In this document: positions 53,413-62,130 of the stretch, piece after piece | Numbering within the stretch: position 1 is the first letter of the stretch | Layout: every line of letters begins with the position of its first letter | Origin: Yeosuana aromativorans | Lineage (GTDB): Bacteria > Bacteroidota > Bacteroidia > Flavobacteriales > Flavobacteriaceae | Assembly: GCF_014646655.1 (NCBI RefSeq) | Contig: NZ_BMNR01000002.1 | Coordinates: 275,942 to 339,941 of the forward strand | Direction: 5' to 3' | Length of the DNA stretch: 64,000 bases | Notes under the pieces: model-generated | What the model saw: only the letters and a program-made list of their open reading frames with translations | Database searches by the model: none | Told to the model about the DNA's origin: nothing | Program-made: the position numbers and the translations under genes

Positions 53413-54378
53413 TTGAAAAGCAACAATTCTATTATTAAAACGGCAAAGCAGACCATTGAAATGGAAAGTCAGGCTATTTTAAATTTATCCAAATTGGTCA
53501 ATGATGATTTTGCTGATGCTGTAAACCTTATATACCAGTCAAAAGGACGCGTAATCATTACCGGTATAGGAAAAAGTGCTGTTATTGCAACCAAAATTGT
53601 TGCAACTTTAAATTCCACAGGAACACCGGCCATTTTTATGCATGCAGCAGATGCCATTCACGGTGATTTAGGACTTATTCTTGAAGATGATGTGGTTATT
53701 TTTATCTCAAAAAGTGGCAATACCCCAGAAATAAAAGTGTTGGTGCCATTTATAAAAAGTTCAAAGAACAAAATGATTGCCATTACGGGCAATAAGGATT
53801 CGTATTTAGGTCAACAAGTAGATTATGTACTGAATGCGTATGTAGAAAAAGAGGCTTGCCCAAACAACCTGGCTCCTACCACAAGTACAACGGCACAGTT
53901 GGTAATAGGTGATGCACTGGCCGTTTGTTTATTGGAATTACGAGGTTTTTCAAGTACAGATTTTGCCAAATACCATCCCGGTGGCGCCTTGGGGAAAAAA
54001 TTGTACTTGAGAGTTCACGATTTGTCTTCGGTGAACCAAAAACCACAGGTCACCGCAGATACATCCATAAAACAGGTCATTGTTGAAATCACCGAAAAAA
54101 TGCTAGGTGTTACTGCAGTGGTTGAAAATGACAAAATAATCGGTATCATTACGGATGGTGATTTACGTAGAATGTTAAGTAAAGTGGATAATATTTCCAC
54201 ACTTACTGCAAAAGATATCATGAGTGCAAACCCAAAACGTATTGATGCCAATGCTATGGCCATTGATGCCATGGACATTATGGAATCACATGAGATTTCA
54301 CAACTTTTGGTTGAAGAAGATGGAAAATACGCTGGCGTAGTTCATTTACACGATTTAATAAAAGAAGGTATTATATAA
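53413..54378 (+). CDS. kdsD: Arabinose-5-phosphate isomerase (KpsF/GutQ/KdsD family)
   Basis: Converts ribulose-5-phosphate to arabinose-5-phosphate, the first step toward Kdo of LPS, in the cytosol. The 321-residue protein has a SIS domain (about 25-175; RVIITGIGKSAVIATKIVATLNSTGTPAIF, AADAIHGDLGLILEDDVVIFISKSGNTPE). Two CBS domains follow at the C-terminus (about 200-321). The TTG start at 53413 yields the common KSNNSIIKTAKQTIEMESQAI opening; the ATG at 53461 would trim 16 residues. It shares one base with tatC, and lptB follows three genes on, fitting an envelope-biogenesis operon. Confidence 0.93.
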   Translation: MKSNNSIIKTAKQTIEMESQAILNLSKLVNDDFADAVNLIYQSKGRVIITGIGKSAVIATKIVATLNSTGTPAIFMHAADAIHGDLGLILEDDVVIFISKSGNTPEIKVLVPFIKSSKNKMIAITGNKDSYLGQQVDYVLNAYVEKEACPNNLAPTTSTTAQLVIGDALAVCLLELRGFSSTDFAKYHPGGALGKKLYLRVHDLSSVNQKPQVTADTSIKQVIVEITEKMLGVTAVVENDKIIGIITDGDLRRMLSKVDNISTLTAKDIMSANPKRIDANAMAIDAMDIMESHEISQLLVEEDGKYAGVVHLHDLIKEGII

Positions 54379-55205
54379 TGGCAAAGAAAAAGAAGAATAT
54401 CAGTGAGATGTCATTCTTGGATCATCTTGAGGAATTGAGATGGCACTTAATTAAATCGGTTGTAGCTATCACCATAGCGGCTACAGGAGCATTTATTGCT
54501 AAAGGATTTATTTTTGATGTACTGATTTTTGGGCCTTCAAAAGCAAGTTTTATCACTTACGAATTGTTGTGCAAAGCTTCAAAATACTTAGGCATGGAAA
54601 ACTTTTGTTTTACTGAACTGCCTTTTGAAATCCAGAGTAGAACCATGTCCGGACAGTTTTCTGCTCATATCTGGACAGCTATAACTTCCGGATTTGTGAT
54701 TGCGTTTCCATATGTACTATATCAATTATGGAAATTTATCAGCCCAGGCTTGCATGAAAATGAACGCAAACATTCCAGAGGATTTATCATTGTTTCTTCA
54801 TTATTGTTTTTTATTGGCGTGCTGTTTGGATATTATGTGATATGCCCGTTATCCATCAACTTTCTTGGCACCTATCAAGTCAGTAGTGAAGTCCATAATG
54901 ATTTTGATTTAAGTAGCTATATTGGTCTCATTAGGTCTTCGGTTTTAGCTTCAGGCTTAGTGTTTGAATTACCAATAATCATTTACTTTTTGACCAAAAT
55001 AGGTCTGGTAACCCCTGAATTTTTGAGAACGTATAGAAAATATGCCTTGATAGTGGTTTTGGTTGTTTCTGCAGTTATTACACCACCAGATGTTGCCAGT
55101 CAAGTTATTGTGGCCATTCCAATTCTCATCTTATATGAAGCAAGTATTCTTATTTCAAGAATTGTAATTAGAAACCAAAAACGAAGAGAAAAAAAGCATG
55201 TCTGA
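54378..55205 (+). CDS. tatC: Sec-independent protein translocase subunit TatC
   Basis: The inner-membrane receptor of the twin-arginine translocase. The 275 residues have six transmembrane helices. The conserved N-terminal segment is EMSFLDHLEELRWHLIKS, and the family signature region has TAITSGFVIAFPYVLYQLWKFISPGLHENERK. An internal extra loop (about 55-90) is longer than in E. coli TatC, common in Bacteroidota. It overlaps the stop of the upstream isomerase by one base and the next gene by 8 bp. No tatA or tatB lies in the window. Confidence 0.95.
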   Translation: MAKKKKNISEMSFLDHLEELRWHLIKSVVAITIAATGAFIAKGFIFDVLIFGPSKASFITYELLCKASKYLGMENFCFTELPFEIQSRTMSGQFSAHIWTAITSGFVIAFPYVLYQLWKFISPGLHENERKHSRGFIIVSSLLFFIGVLFGYYVICPLSINFLGTYQVSSEVHNDFDLSSYIGLIRSSVLASGLVFELPIIIYFLTKIGLVTPEFLRTYRKYALIVVLVVSAVITPPDVASQVIVAIPILILYEASILISRIVIRNQKRREKKHV

Positions 55206-55545
55206 TATAGTTAGCGAATTTAATGAGTATCGTTCAAAAATGAACGATAAAATACTGTCTGATAATAACAAAATCATCAAACGTATTTTCAATTTAGATA
55301 CCAATGCATATACAGAAGGCGCTTTGGATACCAAAACCAAAGAACTTTTAGGACTTGTTGCCTCTGCCGTACTGCGCTGTGATGACTGTATAAAGTACCA
55401 TTTGGAAACCAGTTATAAATTAGGCTTGACCAAAGACCAAGTTGTTGAAGCATTAAGTATAGCTACCTTGGTGGGTGGCACCATAGTAATTCCTCATTTA
55501 CGTCGGGCCTATGAGTTTTGGGATGCTTTGGAACAACAGGATTAA
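55198..55545 (+). CDS. Carboxymuconolactone decarboxylase (AhpD-like) family protein
   Basis: A 115-residue all-helical protein of the CMD family. The redox motif C-D-D-C appears in AVLRCDDCIKYHLETSYKLGLTKDQ, followed by the conserved VVEALSIATLVGGTIVIPHLRRA. The CxxC plus downstream His pattern suggests an AhpD-like alkylhydroperoxidase or disulfide reductase rather than a decarboxylase. Cytosolic. Its ATG lies inside the last codons of tatC (8-bp overlap), so translation is coupled. Confidence 0.9.
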   Translation: MSDIVSEFNEYRSKMNDKILSDNNKIIKRIFNLDTNAYTEGALDTKTKELLGLVASAVLRCDDCIKYHLETSYKLGLTKDQVVEALSIATLVGGTIVIPHLRRAYEFWDALEQQD

Positions 55546-55615
55546 ACCAATATTAAAAGATTGTTTTAAAATAGTCTATAGTAATTTACTATTTTTAGCG
55601 TTCATTATATAACAT

Positions 55616-56356
55616 ATGATTTTAAGAGCCGAAAATTTAATGAAGTCCTACAGTGGGCGTAAAGTTGTAAAAAACGTTTCCCTTGAAGTCAATCAAGGAG
55701 AGATTGTAGGTTTGCTTGGCCCAAATGGTGCTGGAAAAACAACCAGCTTTTATATGATTGTAGGCTTGATAAAACCCAATGGCGGCAATATATTCCTTGA
55801 TAAAACCGAAATCACCAAATACCCCATGTACAAACGTGCGCAAAATGGTATTGGCTATTTGGCTCAAGAAGCATCCGTATTTAGAAAATTGAGTATTGAA
55901 GACAATATTTTAAGCGTTCTGCAGATGACCAAGCTGAGCAAAAAAGAGCAGCATGAAAAAATGGAATCGCTTATTGAGGAATTTGGATTGAGCCATATTA
56001 GAAAAAACCGTGGTGATTTACTTTCGGGAGGCGAACGCAGACGAACAGAAATAGCACGTGCCCTAGCAACCGACCCTAGTTTCATTTTGCTGGATGAGCC
56101 CTTTGCTGGTGTTGACCCAGTAGCTGTTGAAGATATTCAAAGGATTGTAGCCCAATTGACCAAAAAAAATATTGGCATCTTAATAACAGACCACAACGTT
56201 CAAGAAACCTTGGCTATTACAGACAGAACCTACTTAATGTTTGAAGGCAGTATTTTAAAAGCCGGTATTCCTGAAGAATTGGCCAATGATGAGTTGGTTA
56301 GAAAAGTCTATTTAGGTCAGAATTTTGAACTTCGCAAAAAGAAGATTAGACAATAA
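55616..56356 (+). CDS. lptB: LPS export ABC transporter ATPase LptB
   Basis: The ATPase that powers LPS extraction from the inner membrane with LptF/LptG. The 246 residues have Walker [15 protein letters not shown], the Q-loop region [16 protein letters not shown], the signature [16 protein letters not shown], Walker [21 protein letters not shown] and the switch His in [10 protein letters not shown]. The EASVFRKL segment distinguishes LptB from other ABC ATPases. It lies downstream of kdsD, tatC and the CMD gene; the OstA/LptA-like protein is encoded some 49 kb away in this window. Confidence 0.95.
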   Translation: MILRAENLMKSYSGRKVVKNVSLEVNQGEIVGLLGPNGAGKTTSFYMIVGLIKPNGGNIFLDKTEITKYPMYKRAQNGIGYLAQEASVFRKLSIEDNILSVLQMTKLSKKEQHEKMESLIEEFGLSHIRKNRGDLLSGGERRRTEIARALATDPSFILLDEPFAGVDPVAVEDIQRIVAQLTKKNIGILITDHNVQETLAITDRTYLMFEGSILKAGIPEELANDELVRKVYLGQNFELRKKKIRQ

Positions 56357-56378
56357 TATAATCTTCCTATATTATTTT
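56352..56378. terminator. AT-rich hairpin between lptB and pssA
   Basis: AATAATATA (56352-56360) and TATATTATT (56368-56376) form a 9-bp stem with a 7-nt loop, overlapping both convergent stop codons. Its all-AT stem makes it weak. Confidence 0.4.
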
Positions 56379-57124
56379 AATTGCACACTATCTAGTAATG
56401 ACATACTTACATACACTAAAATAATGAGTGGGATGGCTGCAAACTGAAATACAATTAAAAACAGCACACACAATATGATAAACACATATCGTGTGGCGTT
56501 GGCTTTGAATCCCCAATCCTTAAACTTCAGGGCAAACAATTTAATGTTTGAATTCAATAGATAACAACTCAATAGTGTTAAACCAATTAAAAACCATTGA
56601 TTCAAAATAATAGCATTCATCGCATCGCTGTTTTGAAATTCAATAATCAATGGCAATGAAATAATCAATAATGTATTTGCGGGTGTAGGAAGCCCTTTAA
56701 AATAGCTTTGTTGGTCTTCGTCAATATTAAATCTAGCAAGCCTAAAGGCAGACGCCAATATAATAAAAAAACCCATAAACGGAATGATTGAAAAAGGTAT
56801 GCCTTCAAAATGTAATACGACATTCCACTCATCGGCCATGGATTGATACCCAGGGTCATGAATAGACAAAGACAATAGTTTAAACATAAAAATTCCAGGG
56901 ACCACGCCACTGGTCACCATGTCAGCCAACGAATCAAGCTGAACACCCAATTCACCCTGAACATTAAATTTTCTGGCAAAAAAACCATCAAAAAAATCAA
57001 AAAATATTCCTAGAAAAACAAAAACAGAAGCCGCCACAAAATTATTGTTAACAGCAAAAATAATGGCGATACTTCCACAGAATAAATTTAAGAGCGTGAG
57101 TGTATTTGGGATATATTTCTTCAT
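56372..57124 (-). CDS. pssA: CDP-diacylglycerol-serine O-phosphatidyltransferase
   Basis: Makes phosphatidylserine, the precursor of phosphatidylethanolamine, in the inner membrane. The product of about 250 residues has several transmembrane helices. The CDP-alcohol phosphotransferase signature is D-G-x2-A-R-x8-G-x3-D-x3-D, seen as DGFFARKFNVQGELGVQLDSLAD. The ATG at 57124 is chosen because family proteins begin MKKYIPNTLTLLNLFCG; an in-frame ATG at 57160 would add twelve residues. The type II, gram-positive-like enzyme class is implied by the membrane-embedded form. Confidence 0.93.
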   Translation of the reverse strand: MKKYIPNTLTLLNLFCGSIAIIFAVNNNFVAASVFVFLGIFFDFFDGFFARKFNVQGELGVQLDSLADMVTSGVVPGIFMFKLLSLSIHDPGYQSMADEWNVVLHFEGIPFSIIPFMGFFIILASAFRLARFNIDEDQQSYFKGLPTPANTLLIISLPLIIEFQNSDAMNAIILNQWFLIGLTLLSCYLLNSNIKLFALKFKDWGFKANATRYVFIILCVLFLIVFQFAAIPLIILVYVSMSLLDSVQLK

Positions 57125-57386
57125 GTATTGATATTTGAATACTGTAAAAATAACAAACAATTTCCGTCTAATGCCAAATGAATTTTAAAATGATTGATAA
57201 TAAATTTGAATTATATTTTCTTTAGATGAAACAGAAAATATAAGCATAGCCATAGTTATGGTTTTATTTTATGCTGAAAAATAAAGGAAATAGAAACAGA
57301 TTTAATTAATCATTTTGAGGTTTATTTGGTATAAAACAAGTATCAAACAATATCTGTTCTTATTTCAAGTTTATAGCTAATAAATT

Positions 57387-58484
57387 ATGTGCATATTTGT
57401 AAAAAATTTACAATTGAAAAGGGTCATTACCATTTTAATTTGCATTATAACCTCAACGGTGTTTTCGCAGACCGTGCGCAAATACTCCAATGAGTTTATG
57501 AATATTGGGGTTGATGCCGCAGCTTTAGGAATGAGCAGTGCGGTTACCGCCCAAACCGCTGATGTAAACTCTGGGTATTGGAATCCTGCCGGATTACTGA
57601 ACCTTGAAGATAACCAGCTGGCCTTGATGCACTCCAGTTACTTTGCCAGTATTGCCAATTATGATTATGCTGCCTACGCTATGCCATTAGATGATAGAAG
57701 TGCTGTGGGTATTTCTTTGATCCGTTTTGCGGTTGATGATATTTTAAACACCACCCAACTTATAGATGACCAAGGAAACATTAATTATGACAGAATCAGT
57801 CTGTTCTCAACTGCCGATTACGGACTCACGTTTTCATACGCCAGAAAACTACCGGTTGAAGGGCTTAATTACGGTGTAAACGCTAAAGTGATTAGGCGCA
57901 TTATTGGAAATTTTGCATCGTCATGGGGGTTTGGTTTAGATTTAGGTGTTCAATTTGAAAGCAGCAACAACTGGAAGTTTGGCGTGATGGCACGGGATAT
58001 TACCACCACTTTTAATGCTTGGAGTATCAACAAGGATGAATTTGCAAAAGTACAGAATGCGGTAGAAGGACAAAACCAAGAACTGCCCGAAACTACCGAG
58101 ATTACCATACCAAAGTTACAGATTGGGATTTCAAAAAAAATGACCTTCCATTATGACTATACTCTGGAAACAGCTCTGAACTTAAATGTGCGTTTTGAGC
58201 AGAACAATGATGTCTTTTCATCATCGTTTGCTAGTGTAAATCCTGCTTTGGGGTTTGAGTTTGGCTATATTGATATGGTTTATTTGCGCACGGGCGTTGG
58301 CAATTTCCAAAATGAACTACAAATTGACAATACCGAGCAATTGACGTTTCAGCCCAGTTTTGGCGTTGGTTTTAAATATAACGGTATCCAGATAGATTAC
58401 GCCTTTACCGATATAGGTGACCAAAGTGTGGCCTTATATTCCAATGTGTTTTCATTAAAATTGGATTTTAGTATTTTTAGATAA
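57387..58484 (+). CDS. PorV/PorQ-family outer-membrane protein (T9SS-related)
   Basis: A 365-residue outer-membrane beta-barrel of the FadL-like PorV/PorQ group. A signal peptide ends at TSTVFSQ. The mature part begins with YSNEFMNIGVDAAALGMSSAVTAQTADVNSGYWNPAGLL, the group signature (G-A-x-A-x-G-M, then N-P-A-G-L). It ends in alternating strands with a final LDFSIFR. PorV acts in the T9SS attachment complex; the present gene may be PorV itself or a PorV2-like paralogue, which the sequence alone does not settle. The start could also be the TTG at 57414. The 262-bp gap before it shows no clear element. Confidence 0.83.
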   Translation: MCIFVKNLQLKRVITILICIITSTVFSQTVRKYSNEFMNIGVDAAALGMSSAVTAQTADVNSGYWNPAGLLNLEDNQLALMHSSYFASIANYDYAAYAMPLDDRSAVGISLIRFAVDDILNTTQLIDDQGNINYDRISLFSTADYGLTFSYARKLPVEGLNYGVNAKVIRRIIGNFASSWGFGLDLGVQFESSNNWKFGVMARDITTTFNAWSINKDEFAKVQNAVEGQNQELPETTEITIPKLQIGISKKMTFHYDYTLETALNLNVRFEQNNDVFSSSFASVNPALGFEFGYIDMVYLRTGVGNFQNELQIDNTEQLTFQPSFGVGFKYNGIQIDYAFTDIGDQSVALYSNVFSLKLDFSIFR

Positions 58485-58498
58485 TTTATACAATATTC

Positions 58499-59701
58499 GT
58501 GCAAAAAAAACTACTTATCATTTTAAGTCTTTTGGTTGTTATAACAGCAAAGGCACAAACCTATACCTTGTCACATAACGCTACTGTCAGTGTTCTTACC
58601 ATTGATCCTGGAAAGGATTTAAATGATGCTTTTGGGCATAACGCCTTCAGAATAAAAGATCCTTCCAGAAATCTGGATGCCGTATTTGATTATGGCCGTT
58701 TTGATTTTGAGGCACCTCACTTTTACTTGAATTTTGCCAGGGGCAAATTAAATTATTCCATTGGGAGCAGTCGCTTTTATGATTTTATAGATTTTTACAA
58801 ATGGCAAAACAGAACGGTAAGGGAGCAAGTTTTGAACATAAACCAGGATGATAAACAAAAGCTTTTTAACTATTTGGTCAACAACCTAAAACCCGAAAAC
58901 AAGTTCTATTTATACGATTTCTTTTATGATAATTGTGCCACCAAAATCAGGGATGTTCTAGAAACCACCTCAAATGAAAACATACAATTCAATACGCCTG
59001 AAGGGTTAAAAGCGCAAACATTCAGGCACCTTATTCAAGACAACCTGAACAGGAATTCATGGGGAAGTCTAGGTATTGATTTGGCTTTGGGTTCGGTCAT
59101 CGATAAAACAGCAACACCTTATGAACACATGTTTTTGCCAAAATATATATTTGAATTCTTTGCAAATGCAACTTTTTCCAATTCTGGTGAAAAATTGGTG
59201 AAAGAAACCCATGTACTTTATAAAAAAACTAAAACTAAAGCAGACAATACTTTTTTAACCAGTCCTTTAGCTATTTTTGGTCTAATTGGTTTAATAATCC
59301 TTTTAGTTACTTACAATGATTATAAAAAACAACGAAGAACCAATTGGTTGGATGTCATTTTATTCAGCTTAACCGGAATCATAGGTGTTATGATCCTTTT
59401 GCTTTGGTTTGCAACCGACCACAAAGCGACGCATCAAAATTACAATTTGCTTTGGGCTTTTGCGCTAAACATCCTAGTTTTACGTCAACTGTTCAGAAAA
59501 CAAGTCAAAGCTTGGTTTATTAAATATCTTAAGTTTTTGGTGATTATGCTATGCCTGTTAACACTGCATTGGATTATTGGCATTCAAGAATTTGCCATAG
59601 GATTGATTCCATTCTTAATAGCTTTGTTAATAAGATATATTTATTTAATAGGATATTTTAACAAAAAACTATTGTCCTCTAAAATAGAACATGGTGGTTA
59701 A
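58499..59701 (+). CDS. DUF4105 membrane protein
   Basis: A 400-residue protein with a signal peptide (LLIILSLLVVITAKAQ) and a GTG start. The periplasmic DUF4105/Lnb-like domain (about 20-230) shows the conserved pattern DPGKDLNDAFGHNAFRIKD, then YDFFYDNCATKIRD and LALGSVIDKTATPYEHMFLP, with a Cys (in DNCATK) and His residues resembling an NlpC/P60-like papain-fold site. Four or five transmembrane helices follow (about 260-390). Function is unknown; related proteins are proposed to be periplasmic hydrolases. It follows the PorV-like gene by 14 bp and overlaps the next, convergent gene by 33 bp. Confidence 0.86.
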   Translation: MQKKLLIILSLLVVITAKAQTYTLSHNATVSVLTIDPGKDLNDAFGHNAFRIKDPSRNLDAVFDYGRFDFEAPHFYLNFARGKLNYSIGSSRFYDFIDFYKWQNRTVREQVLNINQDDKQKLFNYLVNNLKPENKFYLYDFFYDNCATKIRDVLETTSNENIQFNTPEGLKAQTFRHLIQDNLNRNSWGSLGIDLALGSVIDKTATPYEHMFLPKYIFEFFANATFSNSGEKLVKETHVLYKKTKTKADNTFLTSPLAIFGLIGLIILLVTYNDYKKQRRTNWLDVILFSLTGIIGVMILLLWFATDHKATHQNYNLLWAFALNILVLRQLFRKQVKAWFIKYLKFLVIMLCLLTLHWIIGIQEFAIGLIPFLIALLIRYIYLIGYFNKKLLSSKIEHGG

Positions 59702-61060
59702 GGTTTTTATAAGAATGTTGATGTCCATAAAAAAACCTCGGTGCTTGATATAGTACAAATCATACTGCAACTTCAATAAACTATCATCAATTGATGATCC
59801 GTAGCGTGTTTTAACTTGAGCCCACCCGGTTAATCCTGGTTTAATAATATGCCGTGTTTCATAAAAAGGTAATATTTTTGATAATTCCTTGACAAAAACA
59901 GGACGTTCTGGTCTAGGACCAATTAAGCTCATCTCACCTTTTAAAATATTGATGAATTGAGGAATTTCATCCAATCTGGTATGTCTTAAAAACCGCCCAA
60001 AAGAGGTGATTCTAATATCATTTTTTTTAGCCCATACGGCACCATTGGTTTCGGCATTTTTTATCATGGTTCTGTACTTGATCATTTTAAATAGAGCACC
60101 ATTTTTTCCAACCCGTTCTTGTATATAAAAAAGAGGCCCTCGGTTTGCCATAAGATTACCTATTAAGATAAATGGCAGTAATAACAATCCTATCAAAATA
60201 CCAATAAGAGAAATCACAATATCAAAAATACGGTGAAAAAACAAATACATTTTGTTGTGGTTGCTTCTACTAAATGGAAAGTATTTGTAAAAATCCCTAC
60301 CAACAAATTGTACGGGAATCCGTTGTGTCATATCTTCATATACTTGCGTGTATTCCTTTATTGGAAATCCAGATTCCAATAAGGTGATTAAATCATTGTA
60401 AATTTCTGAGGTAATGCTTTCAGAATTATAACTGGCCACAACAATTTCTGAGATGCCTTTTTCCTTAATAATTGCATGAATATCTTGAGGTCTGTATTGC
60501 TCAACACCTGAAAATTCAACAGACTGATGTTGATCGCCCTCACAATTTATAAACCCAACAATTTTATAATTAGGGTCAGAATCCTTAAACGCATGAACAA
60601 TGGATGCTATATTTGTGGTTTCCCCAACCAAGAGCACTTGTTTGTAAAACCGGGGCGACGCTATGAACGTTATGTAGGACCAACGCCATATAAAGATGGC
60701 CAACAGAATGGCAAAATAAAAAAATAGGATTTGCAATCGGTTATCAGGCAGAACTGGGGTGTAGAACGGTGTTAAAAAATAAAATAAAGCCGTTACTGAA
60801 ACTGTAAGTACTATACTGGGAATAATCTTATCTAACTTACTGGATTTCTGCAGGTCATATAATTCAAAAATGGTCCCAAAGATTGTCAAGTAAACAACCA
60901 ATACAAAAACCCATGTCCAATTTTCCTTATTGATAGTAAAATAATCAAAAGCAAAAATCATACTCACCAAGTACAACAAAGCAAGTGTAAACGTAATATC
61001 AAAAATACGAAGCAAGACTTTACGCTCAGAAATATTGAAGTGAATACTGTTATTAGACAT
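59669..61060 (-). CDS. Polyprenyl glycosylphosphotransferase starting exopolysaccharide synthesis (WcaJ-type)
   Basis: A 463-residue inner-membrane enzyme that transfers a sugar-1-phosphate to undecaprenyl phosphate. The N-terminal half has about four transmembrane helices and a CoA-binding-like Rossmann region (VLLVGETTNIASIVHAF). The C-terminal bacterial sugar transferase domain contains the juxtamembrane helix IGLLLLPFILIGNLMA, FKMIKYRTM, RHTRLDEIPQFINILKGEMSLIGPRPERP and KPGLTGWAQVKTRYGSS. The sugar donor is not determinable. It is the last gene, in transcription order, of the polysaccharide locus that extends beyond the right edge. Confidence 0.93.
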   Translation of the reverse strand: MSNNSIHFNISERKVLLRIFDITFTLALLYLVSMIFAFDYFTINKENWTWVFVLVVYLTIFGTIFELYDLQKSSKLDKIIPSIVLTVSVTALFYFLTPFYTPVLPDNRLQILFFYFAILLAIFIWRWSYITFIASPRFYKQVLLVGETTNIASIVHAFKDSDPNYKIVGFINCEGDQHQSVEFSGVEQYRPQDIHAIIKEKGISEIVVASYNSESITSEIYNDLITLLESGFPIKEYTQVYEDMTQRIPVQFVGRDFYKYFPFSRSNHNKMYLFFHRIFDIVISLIGILIGLLLLPFILIGNLMANRGPLFYIQERVGKNGALFKMIKYRTMIKNAETNGAVWAKKNDIRITSFGRFLRHTRLDEIPQFINILKGEMSLIGPRPERPVFVKELSKILPFYETRHIIKPGLTGWAQVKTRYGSSIDDSLLKLQYDLYYIKHRGFFMDINILIKTLTTMFYFRGQ

Positions 61061-61119
61061 TTTAAATGAATGTTTGAGAGGCTATAAAGATACTAAGTAA
61101 ATTGGTATGAGATACATAA

Positions 61120-62130
61120 TTATTGCAATAGTGTTGACCACTTGTGCTTAACAACATCCCAATCATACTGTTCAACTTTTTTTCTGGCGTTGATTGCCAA
61201 TTCATTTGCGAAATTTGGATGGTCTATTAATTGTTTAATAGCTTTAACAAATTCGTTTTCAGAGTTGGGTGCAACCAAAATACCATCTGTCTCATGTGCT
61301 ATTAAAAATGGCATTCCACCAACATTGGTTGAAATTACAGGCAATCCCAACGCCATAGCCTCAATAACACTTACAGGCATATTATCAAAATTAGTAGTAT
61401 TGATAAATATATTGTAATTAACCGCTAAGTTTGTCCATTCTGCTTTTGACAATTGCCCAGTAAAGATCACATCAAAACCTAATGCTTTAGCTTCTTGTTT
61501 TGTAGTTTCTAAAGAACCGTCCTTATCTGGCCCAACCATACAAAGTGATGCACGGACACTTTGGTCTTTGAATACTTTTAAAATTTTTATGGCCAAAAGC
61601 GGATTGTATATTTTAGAAAAGGACCGCACCCACAGCAAATTTATAGAATCAAATACTTTAGTCTGATAGGGATATTGATTGATTTGAATAGCATTTGGTA
61701 TACAAAACACATTTGAAAATCCTCTCTTATTAAATTCAAACTGGATGTATCGTGACGGTGCTACATTGTTATGGGCATGAGCAAAAACACACTGACTCAT
61801 CTTTGGATTTTGATCTAATCGGTTGGGCAAATTACCACCATGTAATATCGGTATATATTTCAATTTCAAAAATCTACACAATTGACTTACTCCAAAAGCA
61901 TACAAAAAATTCATGGTACTATAGACATCAATTAATACATAATCTATCTGATTTCTATACTTTAGTACAGCCATGAACATATCTAAAAACCTTAAAATTT
62001 TATTGGATTTAGACGAAGCATAATACATCTTGTGGCCTTCTGCTTCCAATAGAGGACCAAGTACATCAATTGAGGATGCTGTAAATCCTTTATTGACTAA
62101 TTTGTTTCCTATGTACAGAAGTGTTTTCAT
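61120..62130 (-). CDS. Glycosyltransferase family 4 (GT-B)
   Basis: A 336-residue cytosolic or membrane-peripheral sugar transferase of the exopolysaccharide locus. The GT-B fold is indicated by an N-terminal LLYIGNKLVNKGFTASSIDVL, PILHGGNLPNRL near 95-106 and the C-terminal donor site NMPVSVIEAMALGLPVISTNVGGMPFLI (GT4 E-x7-E equivalent: E at the VIEA position). The start ATG lies 41 bp inside the coding region of the upstream Wzy-like gene, so the two are coupled. Donor and acceptor sugars cannot be inferred. Confidence 0.88.
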   Translation of the reverse strand: MKTLLYIGNKLVNKGFTASSIDVLGPLLEAEGHKMYYASSKSNKILRFLDMFMAVLKYRNQIDYVLIDVYSTMNFLYAFGVSQLCRFLKLKYIPILHGGNLPNRLDQNPKMSQCVFAHAHNNVAPSRYIQFEFNKRGFSNVFCIPNAIQINQYPYQTKVFDSINLLWVRSFSKIYNPLLAIKILKVFKDQSVRASLCMVGPDKDGSLETTKQEAKALGFDVIFTGQLSKAEWTNLAVNYNIFINTTNFDNMPVSVIEAMALGLPVISTNVGGMPFLIAHETDGILVAPNSENEFVKAIKQLIDHPNFANELAINARKKVEQYDWDVVKHKWSTLLQ

